The notes under the pieces: generated by a model
Told to the model about the DNA's origin: nothing
Seen by the model: only the letters and a program-made list of their open reading frames with translations
Databases searched by the model: none
Shown here: positions 23,807 through 35,457 of the stretch, one piece after another
How the letters are laid out: each line of letters opens with the position of its first letter
How positions within the stretch are numbered: the first letter of the stretch is position 1
Translations under genes and position numbers: made by a program
Source: Ophiodon elongatus
Taxonomy: Eukaryota > Chordata > Actinopteri > Perciformes > Hexagrammidae
Length of the DNA: 64,000 bases
Assembly: GCA_016806645.1 (NCBI GenBank)
Contig: JACSYO010000535.1
Location: 1,971,501 to 2,035,500 of the forward strand
Direction of reading: 5' to 3'

Positions 23807-25010
23807 TTAAAAGTACATGGGCAGTTTATGTGTGGGCGCTGCCTGTGCCATAGTCTAAAATGTTTTAGTAGCTCATACCTACCAGATACACTACACTCCT
23901 TACACCTCCACATCCCCTCAGCCATACCAAACCAAAACAAATATTAAAACAAGCATGTGATAAGCTGAGACCGAAAATGTATTCACCCCTGCTGGTAGAA
24001 GCTATTTTTTTGACCGACCTAACATTCCAACTGACCTAGCAACGGAAAGAGCAACCTTTACTAGCAGCTGGTTGCACATAAAAAAATAAAAACATGGGAA
24101 CTAGGCAAATCTAATTTAGCTAGAACATCACACATAAGCTTTTTAACATTGGAATCGCTTGTTCAGTCAGAAACATTGACCGTTTTATGCCTGGCAGGTC
24201 AGTGAGGTTGACCAGGACACTCTTACGGTGGGATAGCAGACACAGCACACTTTTGCAGTCAGAGGTTGCTGTAATAAAGTGAGATACAACAATCAATTAA
24301 TATCTATGAAGGTTAAGATATCAAGTTATCTTGATGAAAAACTATTTTTTAAGGAAAGTAGCTAACGCTCACTAGCTAAACTAGTGCATTGAAGTGAAAA
24401 TGAATTACATTTGAAGGCACAAGTTTTGTTTCCTTGGGGATAATACTTAGGGTGAGACTCTCTTGGCACTTCACAATTCAATTCTGATTCAGAGAGCTAC
24501 GATGTGATTATAAGACGAGTATCGATTAATTAACATTTTTATATAGATTATGTATTTTTTCTCACTGTGACTTTCTGCTATTTGTAAAAACACAGCATAT
24601 TTGTAAAGATGCATCATGTTAAAACATTTTTTTTACTTCAATTATCTTTCATCAATTCAATATTAACAAATAAAAATGTTACCCTCACATTAACATATCT
24701 CTTCTATCATTGCAAAGAAAAAAAGAAATCGGGCCTGTAGCAGCATCCTCCTAGTAAAGACACAGAATTCAGCATGTTCTGAGTCATTTGACATAACAAG
24801 CTGCCCTTATTCACTAATAAATAATATAGACTTCTCTTTAAAAAAAATCCCCCTGTTATAGGCAATGAGCATTCAGCAGTGGTACAAAAATGACTCTTTC
24901 TGGAATATGTGGTAAAACAATACTTACAGTGATACAGTGCACTGTTACGTTGACTCTAGATTCTGTGGCAATGGATGTCCACACATAGCTCCTCAGGTGA
25001 CGCTACTCCA
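23807..25010. other. Intergenic, nothing recognised
   Basis: About 1.2 kb of AT-rich sequence without supported features. Confidence 0.5.
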
Positions 25011-26180
25011 TGCTGTGGTTAGAGAGAGAGAGAGACGCTGTCCGTAAAAATGTTGAGATATCTCGGTTCCAAAGTGCTAGTATTTAGCCTAGCTTGGAAA
25101 GTAAACAAGACGCACGTGTATTACGTCTGCTGCGTTCGGGGGCAGCCGTAAGAAACGGACAGCCCGGTGTCACAGAATTGTGTACAGGCGATCATAACGT
25201 TGAGATTTGAGTTATACATTTTCAATTAATTGAGTTTTCTGCATCGAGTCATAATCTTTCAAGAGAGAATGGCGATGCATCTAAGAACCGATTCTCCCCC
25301 TAGTAATACTACCGTCATTTAAGGAAAAAAAATCTAGTCCAGCTAGCTAGCTAAAAGTTTCAAATAGCTAACGTTACACCCAACAGACCGTTTTTAGCTA
25401 ACATTCCAATACAAATTCACTTAAAGTATTAAGACAAATGATTGTATCGTTGATTTAATGGTGTTAAACTAAACTTTAACTTCTTACCTTTCGAGCTAAC
25501 TTAAATATTGTTTAAATTATTAAAGTTAGCTTTGCCTTTACTAGAGTCGGTAAAAGGATGCTAACGATAAATTAGCCGTTCGCAGCTATTAGCCTGGTCC
25601 GGACTAATTTAGCTAACTTATATCCTAGGATTCCAGTATTAAAGCTAAATGACGGTAGTATTACCCCAGTAAACGAAACGTGTGCTTAGTAATTTATTTG
25701 CATTTAAATTCAGCAGTTTAGCTAGTAAACGTTAGCGCGCTAATTTAACTCTACAAGAAGTATGCTAACGTCATTAACAGTTGTTTATTCGTTAACGTTA
25801 GCTAGCTAGTCGTCAACATGTTACCTCGTCATTAACAATAGCTCGCCGTTCACATTGGCAAGTTATGTGTCAGGTTGCAAAAAAAGGAGACAACTTAACA
25901 TTAGCTAACCTAATGCGGCTTAATTAGCAAAGCCATGCACATGGGGACTGTCGGCTTTTTAAGTCTGGTCGAAAATAACACTAAATAACAAATAGCCTTA
26001 ACAGAACAACTAACGTTAGATAATTAGCTAACAGCTGAAGACATTTATAAACAGATAATATTTTTTTGGGCATTTAGACAGATGATAATGAATTTCTGCT
26101 TACCTTTTCCATGCGCAAGCCAACGGTTTATCTTCTCAACAACCTTCTTCTGACGTAGACTGCCTTCGCCTTGATTTTCG
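25011..26180. promoter_or_regulatory. CpG- and GCTAAC-rich segment, candidate promoter
   Basis: This stretch has clearly more CpG (GCGTTCGG, GCAGCCGT, GTTAGCGCGC) than its surroundings and many TTAGCTAAC/AACGTTAGC strings. Its right edge carries a well-formed minus-strand splice donor (AG|GTAAGC; the last exon base would be 26104) after a GC-rich stretch. This fits a transcription start with a first exon pointing left. No coding exon that would follow it was recognised. It could be a non-coding RNA, a gene with distant exons, or an unmethylated region without a transcript. Confidence 0.35.
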
Positions 26181-26190
26181 CGGTCATGCC
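26104..26190 (-). other. Candidate first exon of an unidentified minus-strand transcript
   Basis: On the minus strand the exon would end GCGCATGGAAAAG before GTAAGCAG. ATG-GAA-AAG immediately before the donor could be a start codon with three coding residues, phase 0, or simply 5' UTR. The upstream boundary is a guess. No downstream coding exon was identified between here and adra1b. Confidence 0.25.
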
Positions 26191-26667
26191 TAGATACTCG
26201 ATTGTCTCAGTTTATCTCAACATGAATGGATCTAATAGATGTTACGTTTTTGAAGTTCATGCAAATCCTACATGACTGGATCACGTTCACATTGGAAACA
26301 TGAATGAATAACGTTCGAAATACATGTTACACTATAGTAAATGTAACAGCCAGCCAAAATCCTTTTTTTGAATGACCTAGGCCTAGCATTAAATAGAGAG
26401 AAGCAAAACACATGTAAAACCTAAATGTGCTGTTGTTTGAGATGTAGACCTTCTTGTGGCTGATAATAGATGATGTATAATAAAAAGATGGTTTGTCATC
26501 AAATTTAACATGAATAGCTTCTTCACGGCTAAGCTGTAAATGGAAAGCTTCCACCTCCTGCACATTCAGAGGACTGAACAGCATTCGTCACTATTCTCAT
26601 AGAAACATGGAGCTTTATTTCCCAGTCCACTCCAGTCCATTCTCCTCTAATGTTCCACCTGCTAGAT
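26191..26667. other. Intergenic, nothing recognised
   Basis: Spacer with no supported gene. Confidence 0.45.
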
Positions 26668-26790
26668 CAGGGGTGTCAAACTCATTTTCACCCATGGGCC
26701 ACATCAGCATTATGGTTGCCCTCAAAGGGCTGGTTGTAACTGTAAGACTGTATAAATGTAACTACTCCCTAACATATTGTTAAATGACTG
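26668..26790 (+). mobile_element. hAT-like non-autonomous element, one end
   Basis: Starts CAGGGGTGTCAAACTCATTT, the well-known terminus of a family of hAT-type non-autonomous elements, followed by GGGCCACATCAGCATTATGG. The element probably extends further right (perhaps to about 27.0 kb), but no matching opposite terminus (GAGTTTGACACCCCTG) was found, so the end given is a minimum. Confidence 0.55.
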
Positions 26791-29700
26791 TCTCTGCATT
26801 TGATTGTTTATTCAAGTGTAAAAATATAATACATGCATTTATATAAATGTAAAAATGTATTTCTCTAACAAATCCTTTTAATTTAGGTCTAATAAACCCA
26901 CATTACTCTATCAAAGATCAAAGTTTTAAAGAAAATAACAAAGACAACATTACATTAACTTTGTTCAAAGTTTTTTTGTCACAGTTGAGAGGGACATAAC
27001 TCGACAACAAATAATTGTGAGCTGCTAAAAACATGTTTGACAGATGTGGTCTGGGGCTCACCTGCTCACATACCTTTATAGGACACCCTGCTCACATGAC
27101 ACACCTGCTCACGTACCTTTATGTGGCACACCTATTTCCATGGAGATAAGCCACACCGGCACATCTAGCGCGAATTCTTGGACAACTTTATGTTTTCCTT
27201 GGAGGCTAAATTTAGCATACTTGGCTCTGTGTTTGGTGTCAAAATGCCAACGTACATTGTGTTCCTTCATCACCGACACGCCTCATAACACAGAAGACAG
27301 ACCGTTTTTACTCCTTAAAGCACAAACATATTTTCACCTTCCCTCTGCATCAATCTTTCTCTTCTTGGACATTTTGGGATTATTTGTTGATCTTTTTCAA
27401 CTCAAATCGCTTTAGTTAAACGCCGATATGGAAACACTGCTTTCTAGCGGCAGGAAACCGTTCTCTACCACTTCAAACACAATAAACAAATATCATAATT
27501 AAAATCCCCCATCAACAATTCATGTTGTGGCATATGCATCTGTCATGCATCATGCATGTTTGATGACCAGTGTGATTACAAAAAAAAACAAATGCAAATG
27601 CATTTGTTGGAAACAAACTTGAACTAGAATCCAGCTAATTTGGTCACATGTCAATTAATGAAGTAACTGTCAAACAACATTATGTAATTGATTAAAAGTC
27701 ATAGTGACTAATAGTGAGGAACAGGAAGTCATGATACATTCTGCATGAATTAATGCAATATTCCAGATTGAATTAGTTCAGCATTACCTTAGTATATGAC
27801 TTGTTATGAAATGTGAGGCTACAAAAAGGTGGTCACATCTTGTTCATCGCTCCACCGAGCCCCGAGTGACGCAAACACACCCGGGATGTTGCCTTAAATA
27901 AACTGGTAGCCCACAGAAGTAGCCCACCAACTAAACGCTACCTGGCCCGTGGTGGGTGGAGGACTTCTACGTTTGCTTTGTAACTTTACCTCTCAGGTGT
28001 GTGAGGCCTTTCCGCTGCTGGTGACAGTCATCTGCATCGCAGGGACCGGAGAGGCTGAGCGGACAGGTCGTCGGGGAGGACTTCACTTCACGGGGCACAT
28101 GACTCGCAGAATGCCATTCGGACAAGTGCAAAAACAAACCGATTTATGAATGTAACTCACCGTACAGACAACAACTCAACAACCACCGTGTGGCCAAGAA
28201 ACGTGACGTTGTGTGCGTTGTAACGTCAGTAGCCTACACATTCTGTGTGTCTGTGGCTCTGATGTTAAGTTAATATTGTACTCTGTGTTTCTGCTTTAGC
28301 AATGTTTTATTCTGCTGTTGATTCCATAAGAAGTGTCAGATTAATTAATTTCTGTGGCTTAAGGCACCTTGTTGCACCCGCCGTGGTGTCCTCAGCTGTT
28401 TTTGTTTATTGTCGGTCATTTTTGTTTATTTGTTGTTTTACATCTTGTTAATTCTTGTAAGGCTGCACTGTGAAAGTTTTCAATATAAATTCATTTATTG
28501 TTGGTTTGGACATAAGGGCTCTGTGGCTTGATGTTGTTCCACTATTGTATGTTATTTTTTACTTAATAGATCATGACATTACCCCCCCTCCTCACCCGCC
28601 CCCACCCCACTGTTTACTCAGACTTGACCCACTCTTCTGAGTACATTTTTACTCATTTTTCTTGTACTCAAAAATACATTTTCTTTAAGCAGTACTTTTA
28701 CTCTTTCCACCCTCTGTGGATTAGTTCCACTAATAAAAGATGGTAGAGGTTTTTATTTCATGGTAGTTGGTTTTTATTTCCAATAATCATGTCAAAGTTG
28801 GCTCATAATAAAAGCATCGGCACTTTCAGGAATTCTGTCGGGAATGAAATTATTTTTGTGCAATAAAAATGCAAAGTGATGCCAGTTAACTTCCTTCTCG
28901 GTGTCATGTCCAAGTAAAGTGGTGTTTTGAGTTAATCATTTAAATACAGCAGGCTATAACAAATCTACCCCAATCCTGAAGGGACCCCTACATTTATACA
29001 GTGTGGGACAGCATTCCTGTAGAGAGGATCAGGCATCAACTCTTCAACAGACACCAGAGTACTCGGGTATCATTAGCAACTGTCTTTCTTAAAAGATGAA
29101 TCACTTGGAAATGTATCATTTCATATCTTAAACCGGATTTTTGGTCTGGGATAAAGTGCTTATCACTGCCCATTTCACTTGATTGAATACACTGAGCTTT
29201 CACATGACATAAAAGCTTCTGCTGCTTAGCATGCTGCCAAGTGCTCCGGGTGAGAGAAAGATTCAAATCTTTGACTGCAACAAGAGCAGCCTCCTCCTGT
29301 CTGTGTGCTCCAGTGGTGAGGATTTGCCGTTCAAGAGGATCAACTTCTCTTCTCGGCAGGGCAAACAAAATCTTGAATTACATAAGACATGGGGCATTTG
29401 ATTTCTTTTTACAGACATGGCTCCTAGTTTTACACAGTAATTTGTCATTATTTCAATCCATTTAGCATTAATCAAATGAGATTAAGATTCTTATATGTTT
29501 TGTCTAGACGGCAGATAAAGACATTTCCACGTTTAGCATGGTTTGTTTTGTTATGCCCGAGATTTATTCATTCTGTTGAAACATTCATATTTTAAGGGTT
29601 TCTGTCAAACTTGGGAGACCGAAGGAGGTTTCTAGTTTGACATGGGACGATAGTTAATTTTATTTCTGGACAATGTCCAGATCTTCTCCATTAAATTATT

Positions 29701-29990
29701 TGGGTTCAACGATCTTAGTTGACTGTTTTTCCTGCTGTGAAGAAGTGAGAGGTCGGCGTCTCTCTTAGACCTTGCGCTTCTGTTCAGACCGGTCTGGTGA
29801 CAGCAGCGCTTTGCCCGCTGACGCCACAGGTTGAGCATTATCCAGTTCACCAAGAGACAAACATCCTTATACCACACAGGACTGCTTTAGGACCACTGTG
29901 ATCTGTGGTAAACTGAGCAGAATAAGTGATTGACCAACAGTGACAGATGACAGCAAGACAGGTTTGCTGCCTATCAGGTAGAGGATGACA
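26791..29990. other. Intergenic, nothing firmly recognised
   Basis: About 3.2 kb. 27.83-28.23 kb is more GC- and CpG-rich than its surroundings and has open frames, but shows no domain. A C-rich tract lies at 28584-28611. No gene can be supported. Confidence 0.45.
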
Positions 29991-30039
29991 AACCAGTGTT
30001 GCATTCAGTCCTCAACGTAAATAACTAGTGTGTAGGACT

Positions 30040-30263
30040 ATGTTTTCATTGGTGTAAAATCACCTGAAATAAGAATCATTGGATTTTCACTAGCTTAGAA
30101 TGAGTCTTTATCTACAGAGAGAGTGGCTCTTCATGGAGTCTGCCATGTTGCACCGCCATTTTTCTACAGTAGCCCAGAACGGACAAACCAAACACTGGCT
30201 TTAAAAAGGGCTTTTCATGTTTTTACCACTAGATGCCACTAAATCCTACACACTGCTCCTTTA
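30040..30263 (-). mobile_element. 'TTAAAGGAACAGTG' MITE, truncated copy
   Basis: Contains GCCATGTTGCACCGCCATTTTTC, GTAGCCCAGAAC and the terminal CACTAGATGCCACTAAATCC..CACTGCTCCTTTAA. These match the inside and right end of the complete copy at 59691-60369. The left end is not evident. Confidence 0.65.
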
Positions 30264-30912
30264 AGTAAAAGTCGCAATACATTCATTTAAAAATACTCTA
30301 TTACAACTAAAAGTCCTGCACTCAAAGTCCTACTTAAGTAAACTTATATAAGTATTATCATCATAATGTATGTATCTGGCTAATTATTGGTCAACATTTT
30401 TTTAACTACTTAATACAATTAAGTAGAAGTCCATTGGTTTGCAAACTCTGGGTCAGGCACCCTCTAAAAGGTCCCAAAATTTAATTATTTACTTGATTTA
30501 CTAATGGGGTAGGAAAGATAATACATTCTGCTGGAGAAATTTGTATTTCATATCAGACTTTTCTCAAATCTTTGTGTTTTTGTGAAATATTTGATAATTT
30601 CCTTCTTTGGGGCTCAAACAGTTATTTAAGCAAAAACATCTTAAAAGGTTAGAGGGGAAATGTCTATTTGGTGGAAATGCTAACAACTTATACATCTGAA
30701 ATGGGACAAGGGGCTCCAGCTAGATGCTTTATTGAGCTAACAAATGTTTTTTTTATATATTAATATTTTAATCCTAAAAGTAACTACAACTGTCACACAG
30801 ATGTAAAAAGTACGATATTCACACCTGAAACGTAGAAGATTAGAAGTAAAAAGTAGCACAAAATGGAAATACTCATAAAGTAAAATTACCCCAATATTGT
30901 ACTTAAGTACAA
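30262..30912 (-). repeat. AGTA-rich teleost interspersed repeat, copy 1
   Basis: Begins AAGTAAAAGTCGCAATACAT, passes CCTACTTAAGTAAACTTATA, and ends AAATGGAAATACTCATAAAG followed by GTACTTAAGTAC. This is a very common fish repeat of unknown autonomous partner. The middle is divergent. A copy in opposite orientation lies at 47286-47672. Its end is continuous with the palindromes described below. Confidence 0.6.
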
Positions 30913-30923
30913 TATTGGGGTAA
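30886..30923. repeat. Perfect 38-bp palindrome without spacer
   Basis: TTACCCCAATATTGTACTT is followed directly by its exact reverse complement, centred on CTTAAG. It lies at the end of an AGTA-rich repeat copy, whose terminal GTACTTAAGTAC seeds the symmetry. Confidence 0.95.
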
Positions 30924-30928
30924 ATATT

Positions 30929-31012
30929 GGAAGTCTCTATACTTCCTTTGGGTTTGTCACAGTGGTACTTAAGTACCACTGTGACAAACCCAAAGGAAGT
31001 ATAGAGACTTCC
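30929..31012. repeat. Perfect 84-bp palindrome without spacer
   Basis: Two 42-bp arms are exact reverse complements, meeting at CTT|AAG between 30970 and 30971. The symmetry breaks at the next base on each side (T and T). It begins 5 bp after the 38-bp palindrome and shares the same TACTTAAGTA centre. Confidence 0.95.
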
Positions 31013-31141
31013 TTTGAACAGTTAAATAATGATCAATAATGATCACTATTAATAATAATAATTAATAATAATTATTAATATAATGATCTTTCCATTAGCT
31101 GTTGGCCGGCTAAGTGACTGACAACAAATCTGTCACCAATG

Positions 31142-31212
31142 TCAACGGTAAATGGTAAATAGACTTGTGCTTCAATAGCGCTTTTCTACTCTTCCGACCA
31201 CTCAAAAGAGGC
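31142..31212 (-). mobile_element. SINE 3'-end fragment
   Basis: GGTAAATGGTAAATAGACTT, then AATAGCGCTTTTCTACTCTT and CCGACCACTCAAAAG. This is the reverse complement of the tail seen at 23740-23806. The head is absent. Confidence 0.6.
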
Positions 31213-31825
31213 AGATAAGTCTGGAAGTGGTTCACCATCAGCATGAATTTATATAACTCAAAGTTTCTTATTTTTGGGCAAAACTCCTCTTATAGTTATT
31301 TTGATGTTTTTATCCCATTGGTAGGCAGATAGATGCCAGCTGGTAGTGAAGCCCACACATGGACCTAATCTATAGCGGCCCACCTGAGTGAGTGGGCTCA
31401 TGCTGCCTCGTCTCCCACACCATATATGGATAACGTTGTGTAATATGCCGAGACCCAGAAAATACTTTTTGTTGTATAACTGTTTTGTGGGATTAGTAAT
31501 ATGATTTTGGAAAGACCATAAATAGACTTAAACATAGAGAACACGATTAGCTCTTCCAGTTTTGTCACTTTCTTTTTTTCTCTATTGGAGTAAAATGTTG
31601 GCCCTTCAAAGTCATAACAGGATACACTGAGTCATGAAAGAATTGAAGCTTGGATCTATCACTGAGGAAGTTTTTATCTCAGTGTTATATAGATATGAAA
31701 ACAAATCCTTCATCGACATACACATATTTCACAACGTACATTTTGGTTACCATCATCTTCATTTAGGAAAACAAAATTCCTGAATACCAGAGAAACAATC
31801 TTAAAATTACAAGTATATCGCTTAT

Positions 31826-31880
31826 TAGAATCAGAATCAGCTTTATTGGCCATGTACTCGTACGCATACAAGGAATTTGA

Positions 31881-31917
<37 letters not shown>
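31826..31917. repeat. 'cagctttattggcca' fish repeat plus (AT)n
   Basis: AGAATCAGAATCAGCTTTATTGGCCA and CATACAAGGAATTTGACTC are a recurrent fish retroelement-type end. They are followed by about 17 AT units at 31884-31917. Family not named. Confidence 0.55.
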
Positions 31918-31920
<3 letters not shown>

Positions 31921-34900
31921 CATAAACACAACAACACCAACATCTTATACCTCTCCAGTCTCACCTTTACAGCAGGCATGTATAGTTTTGACCTACATGT
32001 AATTCTGAGCACGGAAAGCATGAAGGAGAGAAAGTCAGAAAAACACAACAGACTTCGGTTCATTGACGTCCCCATGAGATGAAACCCTAAGCGGATGGAC
32101 TGGGTTCATTCTTATTTCTTTCTTAACTTTGTAAAACAAAATGAAACAAATTAATCCACAAAATATAAATGTACTGAGTTTTTGTGTACTAAAATACTGG
32201 TATACAATAGATTAGCCTATTATCACGATACCCAATCCAGCTATTAAGTTAGCTGGTCAACATAGAGCATTTAGAGAATCAGTTAATGCTGCTTGAAGTA
32301 AGGTTCAAAACTTTCTTTGCAAAAAAGATCATCTTTATTTTGTTTTTGTAATCTGATGACGCTACATGTCACAATCTTTTTTACCATCATTTTTGCTGCA
32401 TAAAGTTTTCCTTAGATATTATACTTTGACTGAACAATAAAATTCCTGTCTGTCTCCTAACATCTTACCGTCCCTTGACAAAGGAAGGGGGATCCCATCT
32501 GGTTTCACACCTCAGCTCATGGATGTGACAGCCAAGCCAAATGGTAGCATATTTCCCAATAACCACAACCAAACCAGACCAGGCTCAGAAGCTGACTTCA
32601 TTTTTCGGTTTTCCTGACAACCGACATCTGGAGCTGCTGCTGAATATTTTTTATTTAGGACAACATGAAATACTTTGGAAAAGAAATCCACATATCTGTC
32701 CAAGTCTCCAAAGATTGTCACTAGAAATGGGAAGTGAAGTCAAAGTGTCCTCTGGGAATTTGCTGGGAATGAATTTGAAAGGCAGTGAAGAATAATAATG
32801 GCAACATCTCAAAAAACTTTTCAGAAAACTGATTACTTACAGAATTATCTTTCTTTTCTTGTGTCTTTTGCATTAAACCAAAACATACAGAACCTTTTTA
32901 TATGTTGTTATTTTCAGTCTTGCAGACATACTTGTCTTCATCTTTCTGTCTTCCTCACAGTCCACAGCACTGAATCATTGGTACGATTATTGCAATGCTA
33001 AATTGCTGTGGAAGAAGCCCAAAACTTTTCAGCTCAAATATGGAAGAGATGAATAGAAACCCTCTCCTCCTCCCCCTCCCGTCTTCCATCCCCCTCCTGC
33101 CCCCCTCCCCCTCCCGCTCCCTATTAGTCAAACTGCTGATTTTAGTGGTTTGCTAATGTTTTATGAATGCAGATCTGCTTATGCTGCTTTGTAAATGCTC
33201 TGTGCTGCAAATGGAAATACCTGCAGTGACGGTGGATATTATGTACACAGCCGTGACTAGCTATAATTTAATATACTTTACAATGTGTGCATTACATATT
33301 ATCTTCTCAGCTCACCTTATCCCAATTCATATTGGAATATGTGTATTAACAGCACCCAGACAATCTTCTTACATTTCACACACCTTATCCAGTTTCTGGT
33401 ATTCGTCAGCGGAGTTAAAGGCTACAAGAAAGTAATGGTGGGGATAAGAATGGATTATTTTAAACGTTAAGCATGAGATTGACGTTAGTTTTGTTATCAT
33501 AATCATGAGTTGAATAGTGTCAGCTTTCAGTGAACTCGTGGATAAACCATACTTACATTAGACTCAAGTGTTTTTTAATTGAACTGCTCTAAACAAGTGG
33601 GAGGAGTATCCTGCATATGCTTCTCTGTCTCATTTTCTCTGTAACATTTCAAATAAATTATTATTACAACACAGAGTATGTATGTCCATTAGCGTTAGTT
33701 TGTCCTATTATTGCTGGCGGTTGCTGGTTATTGTTTTGTGTTGATAACATTTTAATGTGAACTTATTTTGCAAATGCCTCGCTTAGGCTTGGCAGTAAAT
33801 TAGGACTTTAAAATCCACAGGAACAGCGCTGTTGACACAATGACTGTTATCGGTCTGATCGGATCTGTTCATTTGTTTCTGTCTAATGTTAATTGGAGTA
33901 GTTTAAACTATTTGAAACTCGTACTTGTGGATCTTGGACCACAGCAGTGCAATAATTTATGGACAACAAGAGTCTGGTGGTTGCAGCACGGCTTCAGGGC
34001 GGCTCGGCAGCAGAAATCAGTCAGTAAAAAGTAATGAAAAGAGAAGAAAATGGATTTCCTCAATGCTGCTCAGCTGCCAGAGTGCCAGATGAGATCAAAC
34101 TGTTTTGGCTTCCCTAAACAGCAGATGAATCGCCTTTTCTCTTGCTTGTAAAGAGCCTGCGGCGTGATTGAGTTTATCTCTTAAAACACTATTTTTTAGC
34201 TCAGCTTCTCTCTGGCTTTCACTTGTTCTGCCCCCACATCTCCCTCCCTCTATTATTCTCTCGACATTACTGGCCAACCAGGAAGAGGTATCAAACCTGC
34301 CCACACAGTCGCAATGACTGCTCTTTATACACACTATGCAATGGGACATTTACTGCCACACACTTATATGGTACCTGCCCTGCTGGAAATGCATAGCTGG
34401 CAAAGAGGTGATTTCATCCCTCAGTGAGAAAACTGCAAGTCCAGCACTTTCAGCACTATTTATATTTGACAGAAGGGAATCGCAAGCAGTGAAGGTAGAG
34501 CCGTATCATTTCAATTTGATAAAGGGCTGGTATGGTTCTTGGCTGACCCCATCAGAAACGCCCATCACTGCAAAAACAGTGTGTTGGTGCAGGTTGTTGG
34601 ACAAAGACAGAAACAGGACCGGGGCAGTTTTTTTTTGCGTGAGGTTGTTGGACCATACTGTACTAGGTGCGTTCATTGGAGGGGATTCTTGGCCGATGAT
34701 GCTTGAAGCTGGAAATGGCCTGGCAGGAGTCCAGGCTCAACATACAGAGTGCTGCTGAGTGGACACTTTAGCAGTGCTGTGATCCCTAACAATTAGATGA
34801 TTGCCTCTAAAGTTTTGTGAGGAGAGTAAGACTTGTTATGTTCAATGTTTCCCATGCAAGATCCTCATGATGAGGTCTTTGATCCACCACAACATCCTTG

Positions 34901-35388
34901 GAACTTCATAAAACTGTCCTCTTCATGTTTTCTGACCACTGTGCAAGAAATGCTAATAGATATTATGCTGTGGTCTCAGATGAGACTAGCCTTCAGGGGA
35001 TTGTTTGGTTTATGGCATATAAATGAAATTGCAACATTACTCTGTCTACATAAAATCAAAGAAAAGAGTTTCCGGTCTTAAAACATGCCATTTCCCCTCC
35101 AATGACGTCATGATTGGTTCTATCAAATAGCAAGTTAGTAGTTAGCTCAGGCTCTCCATCTAAAAGAAATGTGTACCATGGCAATTTTGCTCCACAGACA
35201 AGCCTATGAGCTGCACATCATCATCTCATTTGAATACTAGCAATCTCTTTTAATGCCATCTTATTCCACCTGGAAGTAACTAGCAATTTGTGCTTGGGAA
35301 ATACTTTTTTCCAAAGAAGGGTGTGTGCCTCCTTGTATCTTTATAACTTAAGATTGATTGTCACTTTGGCAGAGGTTGTGATTAAGGA
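31918..35388. other. Intergenic, no gene recognised
   Basis: About 3.5 kb without supported exon or repeat, apart from a C/T-only-like tract at 33060-33122. Open frames up to 140 codons (34336-34758) have no domain or splice context. Confidence 0.5.
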
Positions 35389-35457
35389 GTGTGTGTGTGT
35401 GTGTGTGTGTGTGCGTGTGTGTGTGTGTGTGTGTGCGTGTGTGTGCGTGTGTGTGTA
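35389..35457. repeat. (GT)n microsatellite with GC interruptions
   Basis: About 34 GT units interrupted by GCGT steps. Confidence 0.9.

Noticed and set aside
34336..34758. 140-codon open frame
   Set aside because: No domain, signal peptide or splice context; compatible with chance at this length in 64 kb.
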